NCBI GenBank assembly: GCA_910585645.1
Contig: CAJUFP010000046.1
Location: 1 to 33,248 of the forward strand
Source: an uncultured Hungatella sp.
GTDB lineage: Bacteria > Bacillota > Clostridia > Lachnospirales > Lachnospiraceae
Reading direction: 5' to 3'
Length of the DNA: 33,248 nucleotides
The notes under the pieces were generated by a model, which saw only the letters and a program-made list of their open reading frames with translations, was not told the DNA's origin and made no database searches. Below, piece after piece: positions 22,190 through 30,557 of this stretch (its first letter is position 1; every line of letters begins with the position of its first letter). The translations under genes were made by a program, and so were the position numbers.

Positions 22190-25100
22190 AATTTTTGTAC
22201 CCTCTTCAAAGCAATGGTTATTGAAATGTCATGGCTGTTAAATTTCCGGGCCTTTTCATAGTGTTCACAGGCTTTTTCCAGATCCCCCACAGCCTCATAG
22301 TACATGCCCAGGTGCTGGAACCCCTCATAGCAGGCCTTATACCGGCACTGACGGCATCTGGGCCAGCGGGTCATGTCCTCAAGCATCTTAAGACCTTTCT
22401 GGGTCTCCCCCAGGCAGATGTAGAGCCATCCGAACCGCATAAGCCTGGCAGGGCCGAAGGGGAGGTAGTTTAGATAGTTCTCCTCCGTGCCGCTTCCTGA
22501 TTTCCGAAAATGCTCCATGGATCTTGCGGCGTGGAGCCTGGCATCCTTTTTCTTCCCCCAGCGGAAGTACAGATACGCCAGCTTCCACTCCACTTCCCTG
22601 AGATCGTCCTCATCCTCCGCCGCTGCCAGGGCTCTCTTGTAGTACCCCTCAGCCTTCTTAAAATCCCCCAGAATATCCTTATAAAAATAGGCCAGGTCGC
22701 ACATCCGGTTGGTCTTATTTTCCTTGGAAGCCTTGTTGATGCCCTTTACATAAATCTTCACCGCTTCCTTCTTCCTGCCCTTCAGGTACTGGGTCATGGC
22801 CACGTTCTCATAGTAGTCATCCAGCTCCGGCTCCATCTCAAAGTACCGAAGCGCGCTGTCATAGTCCTCCAGATACTGGTAGAGCAGCCCGATCTCCTTG
22901 CGGAAGGTCTTCCTGTCCGGAAACATCTCCAGATCCTTCTCATAGCACCAGATGGCCTTTCTGTAGTCCCCAAGAGCCTCATAGCAGTCCGCCATGTTGC
23001 TGTAGGGAAGAACGCTCTTGCCGTCCCCCATGCAGTCGGCAGCCTTCCCAAGGCACTGGATGGCCTTCTCAAACTGGCCCAGGTATTTATAACAGCACCC
23101 CATATTGTTGTGGGAAGCCCAATCGTCAGGTTCCAGGGCCAGGGCCTTCTCAAACTGCTCGATGGCCTCTTCAAGGCGGAAGGCGCTCATATACAGTCTG
23201 CCCTTTTCCACCAGATAATAACAGCTTTCCCTGACCTTCAGCTGAGCGTCTATGTAGCCCATGGCCTTGTCAAAATCCGCCAGATCGTAGGTGGCGGTGT
23301 ACTTTTCCTTGTAATAGTCCGCCAGTTTTTCATTGGCGTCCCGGTATCCCTCCTGGCAGTCCAGGGCTTTCTGAAATTCCTCCATGGCCAGGACTTTCAT
23401 GCCCAGGTTTTCCTGGCACAGCCCGCAGTTATAGTGGAGAGCCGGGGTGGCGCCGTAGACGCCCTCCGCTTTCTTGTACTCCGCCAGGGCGCTTTTGTAC
23501 TCTTTTCTGTCCAGATAGATATGCCCCCGTATCATGCGGTACTGCATCCTGTTGGGATTCTGGTCTATGGCCTTTGCAAGGTGTTCAAGGGCCGCGTCCG
23601 TGTCATTGTCATCCCAGTGCAGCAGGGAGATCTCGTACTCCACCTCGGACTTGTCCTCAATATCCATGTCCTCATCCGGAATCTCCTTGTCAAGAAGCTC
23701 CAGAAGTTCCCTGGCTATGGCAAACGGCTTTTCCCGGTCTTCCCTTTTCTCCGCCAGATTCCTTAAGACTTTCACCTCATAAAGCTTCATGTTGGGGCTG
23801 AACTCCACCTGGTTCTCCTTCGCCTTGTCCAAAACCCCGAGAGCGTCCGAAAACTGGTTGCTGTAGAAAAACGCCTCCGCTGCCAGCATGTAGGGCTTGT
23901 AATATCCGGCATAGATCCGGATGGCGCGGTAATAATCGTCCACCACCTGCTGCCCGTTCTTCATGGCATAGGCAGCCTCCTGCCGCTGAACAATGGCCGG
24001 AAAATACCCCTCGTCTCCTGCCAGGATCGTGTCGCACAAGTCAATACATTCCGTGTACTTCTCATTCTCAAACAAAAGGTATGCTTTATACTGCATGCAC
24101 GCCTGCTTATCGTGGTGTTCCTGGGCCGTGTCGATGGCCATATCCACATATTTTAAGGCTTCCTCCTGCTTCTTCAGCTCAAAACAGCACCCGCTTAAAA
24201 TATGGCATGCCCGGTATTCCCGGGAAATCCGTTTCTTGTTCTCCTCGCTGCCGTCGTCCGGCGTGGCCCTTATCAGCTTAAGCCACCGTTCAAGATGGGG
24301 AAGCGCCTCCTCGTACTTCTCCGCCCGGTACAGAAGCCGGCCGCTTAAGTTTTCGAAGGAGTAGGTCTGCTCCTCATCAGGAACAAAATCTTTGATCAGC
24401 TCTATGGCCTCGTCAATATATTCATTCTGGAACAGGCACCATCCCAGCTCAACCGTATCTTTACATCTCTGGCTCTCCTCAATATCCGGCCTTGCGATGG
24501 ATTCCTTGTACTGAGCGATCAGCGCCTCGTTGGTCTTTCTCATGTCCTCCAGGACAGCCTCGTCCCTTCCGTCCATGTTCAAAAGGTCCATCATCAGCTC
24601 TTTGGCTTCCTCATACTCCTTCTTGGCGATCAGGTATCTGGCAGCCCCGTATTTGGCTGTATAGTGGTCCGGATTGTCCTTAAGGATCCGCTTCCAGATC
24701 TCATACGCCTCCTCCTTTCTGCCGGCAGCCCAGCGGGCCTCCCCGCAGTACAGGAGAATGTAAGCGTCCCCAGGGTACTCCTCCATAAGCCGGTCGGTCA
24801 TCTCCTGAGCTTTCCTGACCTGGGACGGCAGGCCCGCCGGATCTTTGGCTCTCTCCTGCCCCTCTTTAAGCCGCGGCCGGCCCGGCTGCTCCTCCCCGGC
24901 GTCTTCCTCCGTCTTATCCTCCCGCCAGGACTCTCCCTCCAACGAAAGAAGCCGCAGCCGCTCCGCGTCCACATAAGGGTGGTACACGCCAAAAGCATCC
25001 AGCTCGTCCAGCTTCTCCAAAAGCCCGTCCTTTTCCCCCCGGTCGATCTGGCGCTTTACGTCCAGATAATTGCGGATATAGGCGTCGGCGTCCATGTTCT

Positions 25101-25638
25101 CCTCATCCGTCACCTGAAACAGGCTGTAGTCAATAAAAGAATCGTGCTGGATATAATATGTGGCGTAATCCAGAAAATCCTTGGGAAACTTCTGAAGGAT
25201 GTTGTCCCTGTCCTCCACGATCTGAAACTGTTTATCCACCAGCTGCCACACAGGGCGGGGGAGATAAATGTGGTCCATAAGGTACAAAAGAAAAGCCTCC
25301 CTGGCTTCCAGGGACGTATCCAGGTCGTCGCACACCGGATCCGACAGCGCCTGCTGCCACTTCCGGGTATCCCGCCTTGCGCGGATGTCTCCGTAGATCT
25401 GATCAACCTGCTCCACCCAGAGATCGATCTGGGTCTTTTCCTTTTCTTCTCCCTCATCCTCCTCGGGCTGCCTGGCAAACCGCAGAGCCTCCTCATAAGC
25501 CTCCCGAAGTCTCTTAAACCCTTCCGGATCATCCTCCGGGTTGGTGTTCTTAAGCAGCGCCCGGTACGCGTCCCGTATTCTATGTTCGTCTTTCGTCTCC
25601 TGGATCCCCAGGACACGGAATATCATCTGCCGTTCCAT
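22186..25638 (-). CDS. Large J-like / tetratricopeptide-repeat protein, partner of HscC
   Basis: 1150 residues. The N-terminal 55 residues are a J-like domain (MIFRVLGIQETKDEHRIRDA, then DDPEGFKRLREAYEEAL), but where classical J domains carry HPD this protein reads NPE (33-35). Residues about 60-290 are mostly helical and charged. From about 285 to the end there are many tetratricopeptide repeats, for example ALEHLAKAIDQNPNRMQYRM, EEAIEQFEKALALEPDDWAS and YYKRALAAAEDEDDLREVEW. No signal peptide or membrane segment is visible, so it is cytoplasmic. The TPR array should bind client or partner proteins and pass them to the overlapping HscC chaperone; that is inferred from gene coupling. It has its own promoter (25701-25728). 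Ribosome site GGAGGG lies about 6 bases before the ATG. Confidence 0.9.
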   Translation of the reverse strand: MERQMIFRVLGIQETKDEHRIRDAYRALLKNTNPEDDPEGFKRLREAYEEALRFARQPEEDEGEEKEKTQIDLWVEQVDQIYGDIRARRDTRKWQQALSDPVCDDLDTSLEAREAFLLYLMDHIYLPRPVWQLVDKQFQIVEDRDNILQKFPKDFLDYATYYIQHDSFIDYSLFQVTDEENMDADAYIRNYLDVKRQIDRGEKDGLLEKLDELDAFGVYHPYVDAERLRLLSLEGESWREDKTEEDAGEEQPGRPRLKEGQERAKDPAGLPSQVRKAQEMTDRLMEEYPGDAYILLYCGEARWAAGRKEEAYEIWKRILKDNPDHYTAKYGAARYLIAKKEYEEAKELMMDLLNMDGRDEAVLEDMRKTNEALIAQYKESIARPDIEESQRCKDTVELGWCLFQNEYIDEAIELIKDFVPDEEQTYSFENLSGRLLYRAEKYEEALPHLERWLKLIRATPDDGSEENKKRISREYRACHILSGCCFELKKQEEALKYVDMAIDTAQEHHDKQACMQYKAYLLFENEKYTECIDLCDTILAGDEGYFPAIVQRQEAAYAMKNGQQVVDDYYRAIRIYAGYYKPYMLAAEAFFYSNQFSDALGVLDKAKENQVEFSPNMKLYEVKVLRNLAEKREDREKPFAIARELLELLDKEIPDEDMDIEDKSEVEYEISLLHWDDNDTDAALEHLAKAIDQNPNRMQYRMIRGHIYLDRKEYKSALAEYKKAEGVYGATPALHYNCGLCQENLGMKVLAMEEFQKALDCQEGYRDANEKLADYYKEKYTATYDLADFDKAMGYIDAQLKVRESCYYLVEKGRLYMSAFRLEEAIEQFEKALALEPDDWASHNNMGCCYKYLGQFEKAIQCLGKAADCMGDGKSVLPYSNMADCYEALGDYRKAIWCYEKDLEMFPDRKTFRKEIGLLYQYLEDYDSALRYFEMEPELDDYYENVAMTQYLKGRKKEAVKIYVKGINKASKENKTNRMCDLAYFYKDILGDFKKAEGYYKRALAAAEDEDDLREVEWKLAYLYFRWGKKKDARLHAARSMEHFRKSGSGTEENYLNYLPFGPARLMRFGWLYICLGETQKGLKMLEDMTRWPRCRQCRYKACYEGFQHLGMYYEAVGDLEKACEHYEKARKFNSHDISITIALKRVQKL

Positions 25639-25700
25639 CCTATTCCCTCCCTCTCCAAAATAAACTGCCCTTCTCCCCCCGAAACAGCAACTCTCTCTAT

Positions 25701-25728
25701 TTTATACAAATCACCTGCCACTTGTCAA
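25701..25728 (-). promoter_or_regulatory. Promoter of the J/TPR-hscC operon, partly inside the preceding gene
   Basis: Minus strand: TTGACA (25723-25728), 16-base spacer, TATAAA (25701-25706). The -35 box and most of the spacer lie within the last codons of the RNA methyltransferase gene (stop at 25711), so the chaperone pair can be expressed independently of it. Confidence 0.75.
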
Positions 25729-27174
25729 TGTCCAGTCTTTCCTAAGCCCCTTGGGATAATGATTTTTCAGCACATCTCCCACCAGCTTGGCCCAGCCGAC
25801 AAAATACCGGCCGGCTCCTATAAGGGCCCAGCCGTTGCCAAACTCCCGGCTTTCCCGCCCTGCCTTTAAGGCCTCGCCCCGCACATACGCCTCTATCTGG
25901 GGGCTTTCCTCCTCCCACGTCTGCCACCGCTTTACCTGATCCTTTTTCAGGTACAGGGCCAGACTGTGGGACGGCTCAAACCGGTTCTTTTTCCACGTCC
26001 CCAGATGCAGTCCGGGACGCAGCACCCGAAGTCCCGAAAGATCCGGCATCTCCTCCGGCGCCAGATACAGCTGGTCCCCGAAAAGTACCATCCGCTCCCG
26101 GGCCCCAAGGCCAAACCCCTGGCCTTCCCCGGTCAATGTCTCCTGGCAGAATTCCTGCCACAAAAGCTTCATCTGCCTGTCTTTTACATAGGAAGGGGTT
26201 CGCTGCTTCCTTTTGTCATCCACAGCGCCTTTATCCTTTCCCAGAACCGCCGCGAAATGTCCCTCCCCCTTTACATGGTGAGGCCAGATACGGACCGTTT
26301 TGGCCAGTCCTTCTTGTCCTCCCTCTACCCACTGGGGGCAGCCGCTGTCAAAGCCCGTCCACACAGAAGGCGTTTCCACATAAAACTCCGGATTCCGCTC
26401 CAGAAATCCCTGGATGCTTCCCTCGTTCTCCTCCGGGGAAAAGGTGCAGGTAGAATACACAAGCCGGCCTCCCGGCCGGACCATGCTCCCGGCCCAGTCC
26501 AGGATCTGGGCCTGCCTTCTGGCACACATGGCCACATTTTCCTGGCTCCAATGGCTTCTGGCCTCTTCATCCTTCCGAAACATCCCCTCCCCGGAGCAGG
26601 GGGCGTCCACCACCACCTTGTCAAAAAAAGAGGGAAAACGCAGGGCAAGCTCCCGCGGGTCCTCATTTGTCACCACACTGTTGGAAATGCCCATCCGCTC
26701 CACGTTCTGGGACAGGATCTTTGCCCTGGCCGGATGGATCTCATTGGCCACCAGAAGTCCAAGGCCTTTCAGCGCTCCCCCGATCTGGGTGGTCTTCCCG
26801 CCCGGCGCGCCGCACAGATCCAGGACCTTGTCCCCGGGCTTCGCGTCCAAAAGCTCAGCCACTGCCATGGCGCTTGGCTCCTGGATATAGTAAACCCCCG
26901 CCTGGTGCCAGACATGCCTTCCCGGCCCTGTGTTCCTGTCATAATAATATCCGCTCTCTGCCCAGGGGATCTTTTCAAGTCCAAACCGGGCCGTAAGCTC
27001 CAAAACCGCCGTCTGGTCCAAAACCTTCAGGGGGTTCAGCCGCAGCCCCGGCGTCCGCTCCTGCCCATAGCTTTCCACAAAACCGGCGTACTCCCGCTCC
27101 CCCAAAAGTCCTCTCATCTTATGGAGAAACTCTTTTGGAAGCTCTACATGCTCATGCTCGTCCCTTACCGCCAT
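25711..27174 (-). CDS. NOL1/NOP2/sun-family RNA cytosine-5 methyltransferase (RsmF-like)
   Basis: 487 residues from the start chosen. It transfers methyl groups from S-adenosylmethionine to C5 of cytosine in RNA, most likely rRNA. Motifs: LDLCGAPGGKT (118-128, SAM binding), VDAPCSGEGMF with Cys193, and STCTFSPEEN with Cys243; the two cysteines are the catalytic and release residues of the family. Residues 1-90 are an N-terminal RNA-recognition region. About 330-487 is a C-terminal extension of the kind seen in RsmF-like enzymes. The start at 27174 has GGGAG 7 bases upstream; the longer frame to 27276 would overlap the preceding ATPase gene. It follows that gene after 28 bases. Confidence 0.92.
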   Translation of the reverse strand: MAVRDEHEHVELPKEFLHKMRGLLGEREYAGFVESYGQERTPGLRLNPLKVLDQTAVLELTARFGLEKIPWAESGYYYDRNTGPGRHVWHQAGVYYIQEPSAMAVAELLDAKPGDKVLDLCGAPGGKTTQIGGALKGLGLLVANEIHPARAKILSQNVERMGISNSVVTNEDPRELALRFPSFFDKVVVDAPCSGEGMFRKDEEARSHWSQENVAMCARRQAQILDWAGSMVRPGGRLVYSTCTFSPEENEGSIQGFLERNPEFYVETPSVWTGFDSGCPQWVEGGQEGLAKTVRIWPHHVKGEGHFAAVLGKDKGAVDDKRKQRTPSYVKDRQMKLLWQEFCQETLTGEGQGFGLGARERMVLFGDQLYLAPEEMPDLSGLRVLRPGLHLGTWKKNRFEPSHSLALYLKKDQVKRWQTWEEESPQIEAYVRGEALKAGRESREFGNGWALIGAGRYFVGWAKLVGDVLKNHYPKGLRKDWTLTSGR

Positions 27175-27202
27175 ATCTGTCTCCCTCTTATGCCCTGGGA
27201 CC

Positions 27203-28867
27203 CTATTTTCCAAACAAAGTCCCCAAAAGCCCTCTCCCGATGCTGGCCCCCAGATTGCCGCCCAGCTTCTTTCCAAAGCTTCCGCCTACATTTTTGCCGA
27301 TCTCATTGCCCACCTCCCGGCCAATGGTCCCGGCAGCTGTCTTGGCCACGCTGGCCACTGCCCTCTTTTTGGCCTGCTCCCGCTGTTTGGCCTCCCTGGC
27401 CAGGGCTTTTTCCTGCCGCTCTTTCTCCCGGATCTCCTCCCGCCTGCGGCGCTCTTCCTCCTTTTCCCGCTCCTTCTCCTGTCTTAGGGCCTCCTTCTGG
27501 GCCTCCCGTTCCGCCTTCTCCTGCTCCTTTTTTCTGGCCTCCAACTCCTCCTGCTGCTTCTGGAAAGTCTCCTGCTGCTTAAGTTTTCTCTGAAAAAACT
27601 CATAGGCAGAGTCCCGGTCAATCATGGTCCCGTACTTGGAGTAGAGCATCTGCCCCTGGGTCTGCGCCGTTCTCTCGGATCGGCCGATCGGTCCCATAAG
27701 GCTCTGGGGCGGAAGGATCTTTGCCCGCCTTACCACGTTAGGAACGCCGTCTTTATCGAGAAATGACACCAGAGCCTCCCCGATGCCCAGCTGGCTTATG
27801 GCTTCCCTGGTATCAAAGGCCGGATTCTCCCGAAAAGAGTCCGCCGCCGCTTTCACCGCCTTCTGTTCCCCAGGGGTGTAGGCGTGGAGCGCGTGCTGGA
27901 TCTTATTGCCCAGCTGGCCTAAGATCCCGTCCGGGATATCCTTAGGGCTCTGGGTAATAAAATAGATGCCCACGCCTTTTGACCGCACCAGTTTCACCAC
28001 CTGCTCCAGCTTCTGCATCAAAGCCTTAGGCGCGTCGTCAAACAACAGGTGGGCCTCGTCAAAGAAAAACACCATCTTAGGTTTCGGACAGTCCCCGGCC
28101 TCCGGAAGGATCTCAAACAGCTCTGACACCATCCAAAGCATAAAGGTGGAATACATCTTGGGATTGTGGATCAGGCTCTCGCTGTGCAGAATGTTCACCA
28201 CCCCACGGCCCTGGCTGTCCTGTCTGAACCAGTCCCGGATATCCAGAGCCGGCTCGCCGAAAAACTGCTCGCCCCCCTGCTCCTCCAAAGAGGCCAGATT
28301 CCGAAGGATGCTGTTGATGCTCTGCTTTGGCAGGCTGCCGTACCGTAAGGCGTACTCCTTGTTGTTCTCCGCCACATACGCCAGCATGGACCGCAGATCC
28401 TTGACATCTAAAAGCAGCAGCCCCTCCTCGTCCGCGATTCGAAACACGATAGTCAGCACATCGGTCTGAGTGTCTGTAAGCCCCATAAGCCGCGCCAGAA
28501 GCGTCGGCCCCATCTCGGAGATGGTGGTGCGCAGGGGAAGCCCCATCTCCCCGAAGATATCCCAGAAACACACCGGATACCCGCGCCGCGCAAAGCCTTT
28601 GCCCTCTAACCCCAGCTGGTCCACTCTCTCCCTGACCTTGGAATCATCCTCCCCCGGACAGCACATCCCGGACAGATCTCCCTTCACATCCGCCAAAAAC
28701 ACCGGAACCCCCATCTCGCTGAAGGATTCCGCCATCACCTTAAGGGTCACCGTCTTTCCCGTCCCCGTAGCCCCTGCTATAAGGCCGTGGCGGTTGGCCA
28801 TCTCCGGCCGGATACACAGCTTCTCTCCCTGGTCGTCCCCGATCCACAGCATCCCATCATAAACCAT
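27203..28867 (-). CDS. HerA-type ATPase of the DUF853/YjgR family
   Basis: 554 residues. The family has a RecA/FtsK-like ATPase fold; its cellular job is unclear. Walker A is GATGTGKT (32-39) and Walker B FFFDEAH (267-273). ITQSPKDIPD (304-313) follows with the sensor-like region, and the family phrases LADVKGDLSGM and NKIQHALHAYTPGEQKA are recognisable. Residues about 425-503 are a long, highly charged coiled coil of Gln/Glu/Arg/Lys. The tail (504-554) is Gly/Ala-rich (VGNEIGKNVGGSFGKKLGGN), resembling a Gly-zipper that could contact membranes or self-assemble. AGGAGG lies 9 bases before the ATG, preceded by a duplicated AGATCAGG. It forms a unit with the methyltransferase gene. Confidence 0.92.
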   Translation of the reverse strand: MVYDGMLWIGDDQGEKLCIRPEMANRHGLIAGATGTGKTVTLKVMAESFSEMGVPVFLADVKGDLSGMCCPGEDDSKVRERVDQLGLEGKGFARRGYPVCFWDIFGEMGLPLRTTISEMGPTLLARLMGLTDTQTDVLTIVFRIADEEGLLLLDVKDLRSMLAYVAENNKEYALRYGSLPKQSINSILRNLASLEEQGGEQFFGEPALDIRDWFRQDSQGRGVVNILHSESLIHNPKMYSTFMLWMVSELFEILPEAGDCPKPKMVFFFDEAHLLFDDAPKALMQKLEQVVKLVRSKGVGIYFITQSPKDIPDGILGQLGNKIQHALHAYTPGEQKAVKAAADSFRENPAFDTREAISQLGIGEALVSFLDKDGVPNVVRRAKILPPQSLMGPIGRSERTAQTQGQMLYSKYGTMIDRDSAYEFFQRKLKQQETFQKQQEELEARKKEQEKAEREAQKEALRQEKEREKEEERRRREEIREKERQEKALAREAKQREQAKKRAVASVAKTAAGTIGREVGNEIGKNVGGSFGKKLGGNLGASIGRGLLGTLFGK

Positions 28868-28943
28868 TTATCATATCCTCCTGATCTCCTGATCTCTTTT
28901 TGTGTTTATACCAGTTTATCACGTTGTCCCCCATCTGTCCATT

Positions 28944-29007
28944 CCCCCGCCAAACAAAGAGGGGGTGACCGGCATCACGACAACCCTCGCCTCCTTTGCT
29001 CACTCAA
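28944..29007 (-). repeat. Short relative of the palindromic intergenic elements, copy C
   Basis: On the minus strand this begins TTGAGTGAGCAAAGG and continues GGCGAGGGTTGTCGTGATGC, the same tag that opens copies A and D. The GGGTTCAGAT core then is missing. Instead there is a small hairpin, CCCCC/GGGGG (28944-28948 with 28961-28965). GTTGTC further out can pair with GACAAC (28923-28928 with 28979-28984). The tag sits directly after the T-run of the terminator at 29009-29042. It may be a deleted or minimal member of the family. Confidence 0.6.
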
Positions 29008-29008
29008 C

Positions 29009-29042
29009 AAAAAAATGCTCTGAGAATAAACTTCCCAAAGCA
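29009..29042 (-). terminator. Strong intrinsic terminator of the small Lys/Ala-rich gene
   Basis: In the minus-strand RNA an 11-bp stem (29042-29032 with 29026-29016, two G-T pairs, loop GTTTA) is followed by seven T residues (29015-29009). This is a textbook rho-independent terminator about 40 bases after the stop codon. A second short stem GTCCC/GGGAC lies at 29056-29072. Confidence 0.9.
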
Positions 29043-29083
29043 CTCTTTCTTTTCCGTCCCCCAAAAAGGGACCTGCTTACCTT

Positions 29084-29470
29084 CTACAGCTGGATCTTGT
29101 AATCCTCGTTCCCCTCTCCGTTGACCGCATAGTAGGCAACGCTCTCATCCGGCTTTACATACAGGTCCATGGACTTGATCTCCCCCTCCGGGTTCTTCTC
29201 TGCATAAGCCTTCTTGGCAGCCTCCAGCACATCCTTTGCCACAATGTCCTTGCCGTTAAACTGGATCGTCACCGTCACTGCCGGCTCCGCCTTCTTGGCA
29301 GCTGTCTTCTTTGGAGCGGCCTTCTTGGGAGCTTCCTCCTTAACTGGTTCTGTCTCCTTAACCGGCTCTGCCTCTGCTTTCTTTGTCGCCGTCTTCTTTG
29401 GGGCGGTCTTCTTTACCTCTGTCTCCTGAGCCGCAACGCTCTCCTCTGATACCTTTTTTGGTCTTGCCAT
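29084..29470 (-). CDS. Small protein with histone-H1-like Lys/Ala N terminus (DUF6465-like)
   Basis: 128 residues. The first 65 residues are low complexity, built of Lys, Ala, Pro, Glu and Thr with repeated APKK and AAKKAE-type units, like the tails of bacterial H1-like nucleoid proteins. The rest (66-128) is a compact alpha/beta domain: VTVTIQFNGKDIVAKDVLEA, a helix, then SMDLYVKPDESVAYYAVNGE ending in YKIQL. I recall this domain as the Lachnospiraceae family DUF6465, with no known function. AGGAGG lies 8 bases before the ATG. It is monocistronic, with one strong and one weaker promoter upstream and a strong terminator, suggesting high expression. DNA or RNA binding by the basic tail is inference. 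Confidence 0.85.
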   Translation of the reverse strand: MARPKKVSEESVAAQETEVKKTAPKKTATKKAEAEPVKETEPVKEEAPKKAAPKKTAAKKAEPAVTVTIQFNGKDIVAKDVLEAAKKAYAEKNPEGEIKSMDLYVKPDESVAYYAVNGEGNEDYKIQL

Positions 29471-29522
29471 TTCCTAATCCTCCTAAAACTACTTATTTTG
29501 ATATTCAATATATGTTTACCTG

Positions 29523-29594
29523 CTATCATCCTGTCATTCTAATTTTGTCAATTTGCAATGGTTGAAGTATAGACCAGTTTTTCTATTTTGTCAA
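29523..29594 (-). promoter_or_regulatory. Two tandem promoter-like sites for the Lys/Ala-rich gene
   Basis: P1: TTGACA (29589-29594), 17 bases, TATACT (29566-29571). P2: TTGACA (29546-29551), 17 bases, TGATAG (29523-29528), weaker at -10. The two share TTGACAAAAT and look like a duplicated unit. P1 lies within 20 bases of the stop of the radical SAM gene upstream. Confidence 0.72.
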
Positions 29595-29603
29595 CCTAAC
29601 CTG

Positions 29604-30557
29604 CTAAAATACGCCGTTTTGCACGGATTTTCCATAGAAAATCCCCTGATACAGGCCATTTTCACGAAACTTTCCCCCTATGGTGTTGAGTACCAGCCGT
29701 TTGTTGCCGCTCCAGGAAGGCTCCAGCAAAAGTCTCTTGGGGCCGTCTCCGCTTACGCGGTGGATCACTACGGACTGGGGAAGCCGGGCAATGGACTCGG
29801 TCACCAGCTCCGCGTATTCCTCCAGGGAGGGCAGCGGGAAAGGAGCTTCCTGGTAGAGAGCCTCCAGCCGGGTTCCTTTCAGTATATGAAGAAGCTGCAG
29901 TTTTATTCCGTCCACGTTCAGCCTTCCCAGATAGTCTACCGTCTCAAACATCCGCTCCCTGCTCTCGCCGGGAAGCCCAAGGATCACGTGGACAACCACC
30001 GTAAGCCCAGCCGCCTTAAGCCTTCTGTAAGCGTCCTCAAACACAGGTAGCCCGTACCCTCTGCCGATAAACCTGGCCGTGTCCTCGTGAATGGTCTGAA
30101 GCCCTAACTCCACCCACACCGGCTTTCTCTCATTTAGCTTTCTCAAAAGCTCCACCGTATCATCCGGCAGGCAGTCCGGCCTGGTGCCAACGGAGATCCC
30201 AACCATCAGGGGATGGTCCATGGCCCTTGAAAACAGCTTTTCCAGGTAATCCGCCGGCCCGTAGGTGTTGGTGTAAGACTGAAAATAGGCGATAAACGGC
30301 CCGTCCTCTGGGATCTTTCCCGCCACACGTTCCCTGGCCTCCTCGATCTGCTGCCACACATCCTTGTGTCTGTCAAAAGACGCCGCGAATTCTCCTGACC
30401 CGCCCTGGCTGCAGAAGATACACCCGCCGACGCCCAGAGTCCCGTCCCGATTCGGGCAGGTCATGCCGCCGTCCAGCGCCAGCTTATAGACCTTTTTCCC
30501 GAACCGCTCTTTCAGCTCATAGTCCAGGCTGTGGTAAGGCTTGTCACCCCAGAACAT
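29604..30557 (-). CDS. Radical SAM protein, YhcC/TIGR01212 family
   Basis: 317 residues, normal for the family. The N-terminal iron-sulfur motif is Cys34-x11-Cys46-x2-Cys49 (CPNRDGTLGVGGCIFC), which is the wide spacing typical of YhcC-type proteins rather than CxxxCxxC. Other landmarks are YFQSYTNTYGP, VGTRPDCLPDD, ELGLQTIHEDTARFIGRGY and HVILGLPGESRERM. The substrate is not firmly known; a tRNA- or sulfur-related modification has been considered for related proteins. The start overlaps the end of the MATE gene by 14 bases, indicating co-transcription. A GGGAGG lies 11 bases upstream of the ATG. Confidence 0.92.
   Translation of the reverse strand: MFWGDKPYHSLDYELKERFGKKVYKLALDGGMTCPNRDGTLGVGGCIFCSQGGSGEFAASFDRHKDVWQQIEEARERVAGKIPEDGPFIAYFQSYTNTYGPADYLEKLFSRAMDHPLMVGISVGTRPDCLPDDTVELLRKLNERKPVWVELGLQTIHEDTARFIGRGYGLPVFEDAYRRLKAAGLTVVVHVILGLPGESRERMFETVDYLGRLNVDGIKLQLLHILKGTRLEALYQEAPFPLPSLEEYAELVTESIARLPQSVVIHRVSGDGPKRLLLEPSWSGNKRLVLNTIGGKFRENGLYQGIFYGKSVQNGVF

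Noticed and set aside
22510..25869. Long plus-strand open frames opposite the J/TPR and methyltransferase genes
   Set aside because: They are antisense shadows of GC-rich genes, with no ribosome site or recognisable domain; the minus-strand proteins are clear families.
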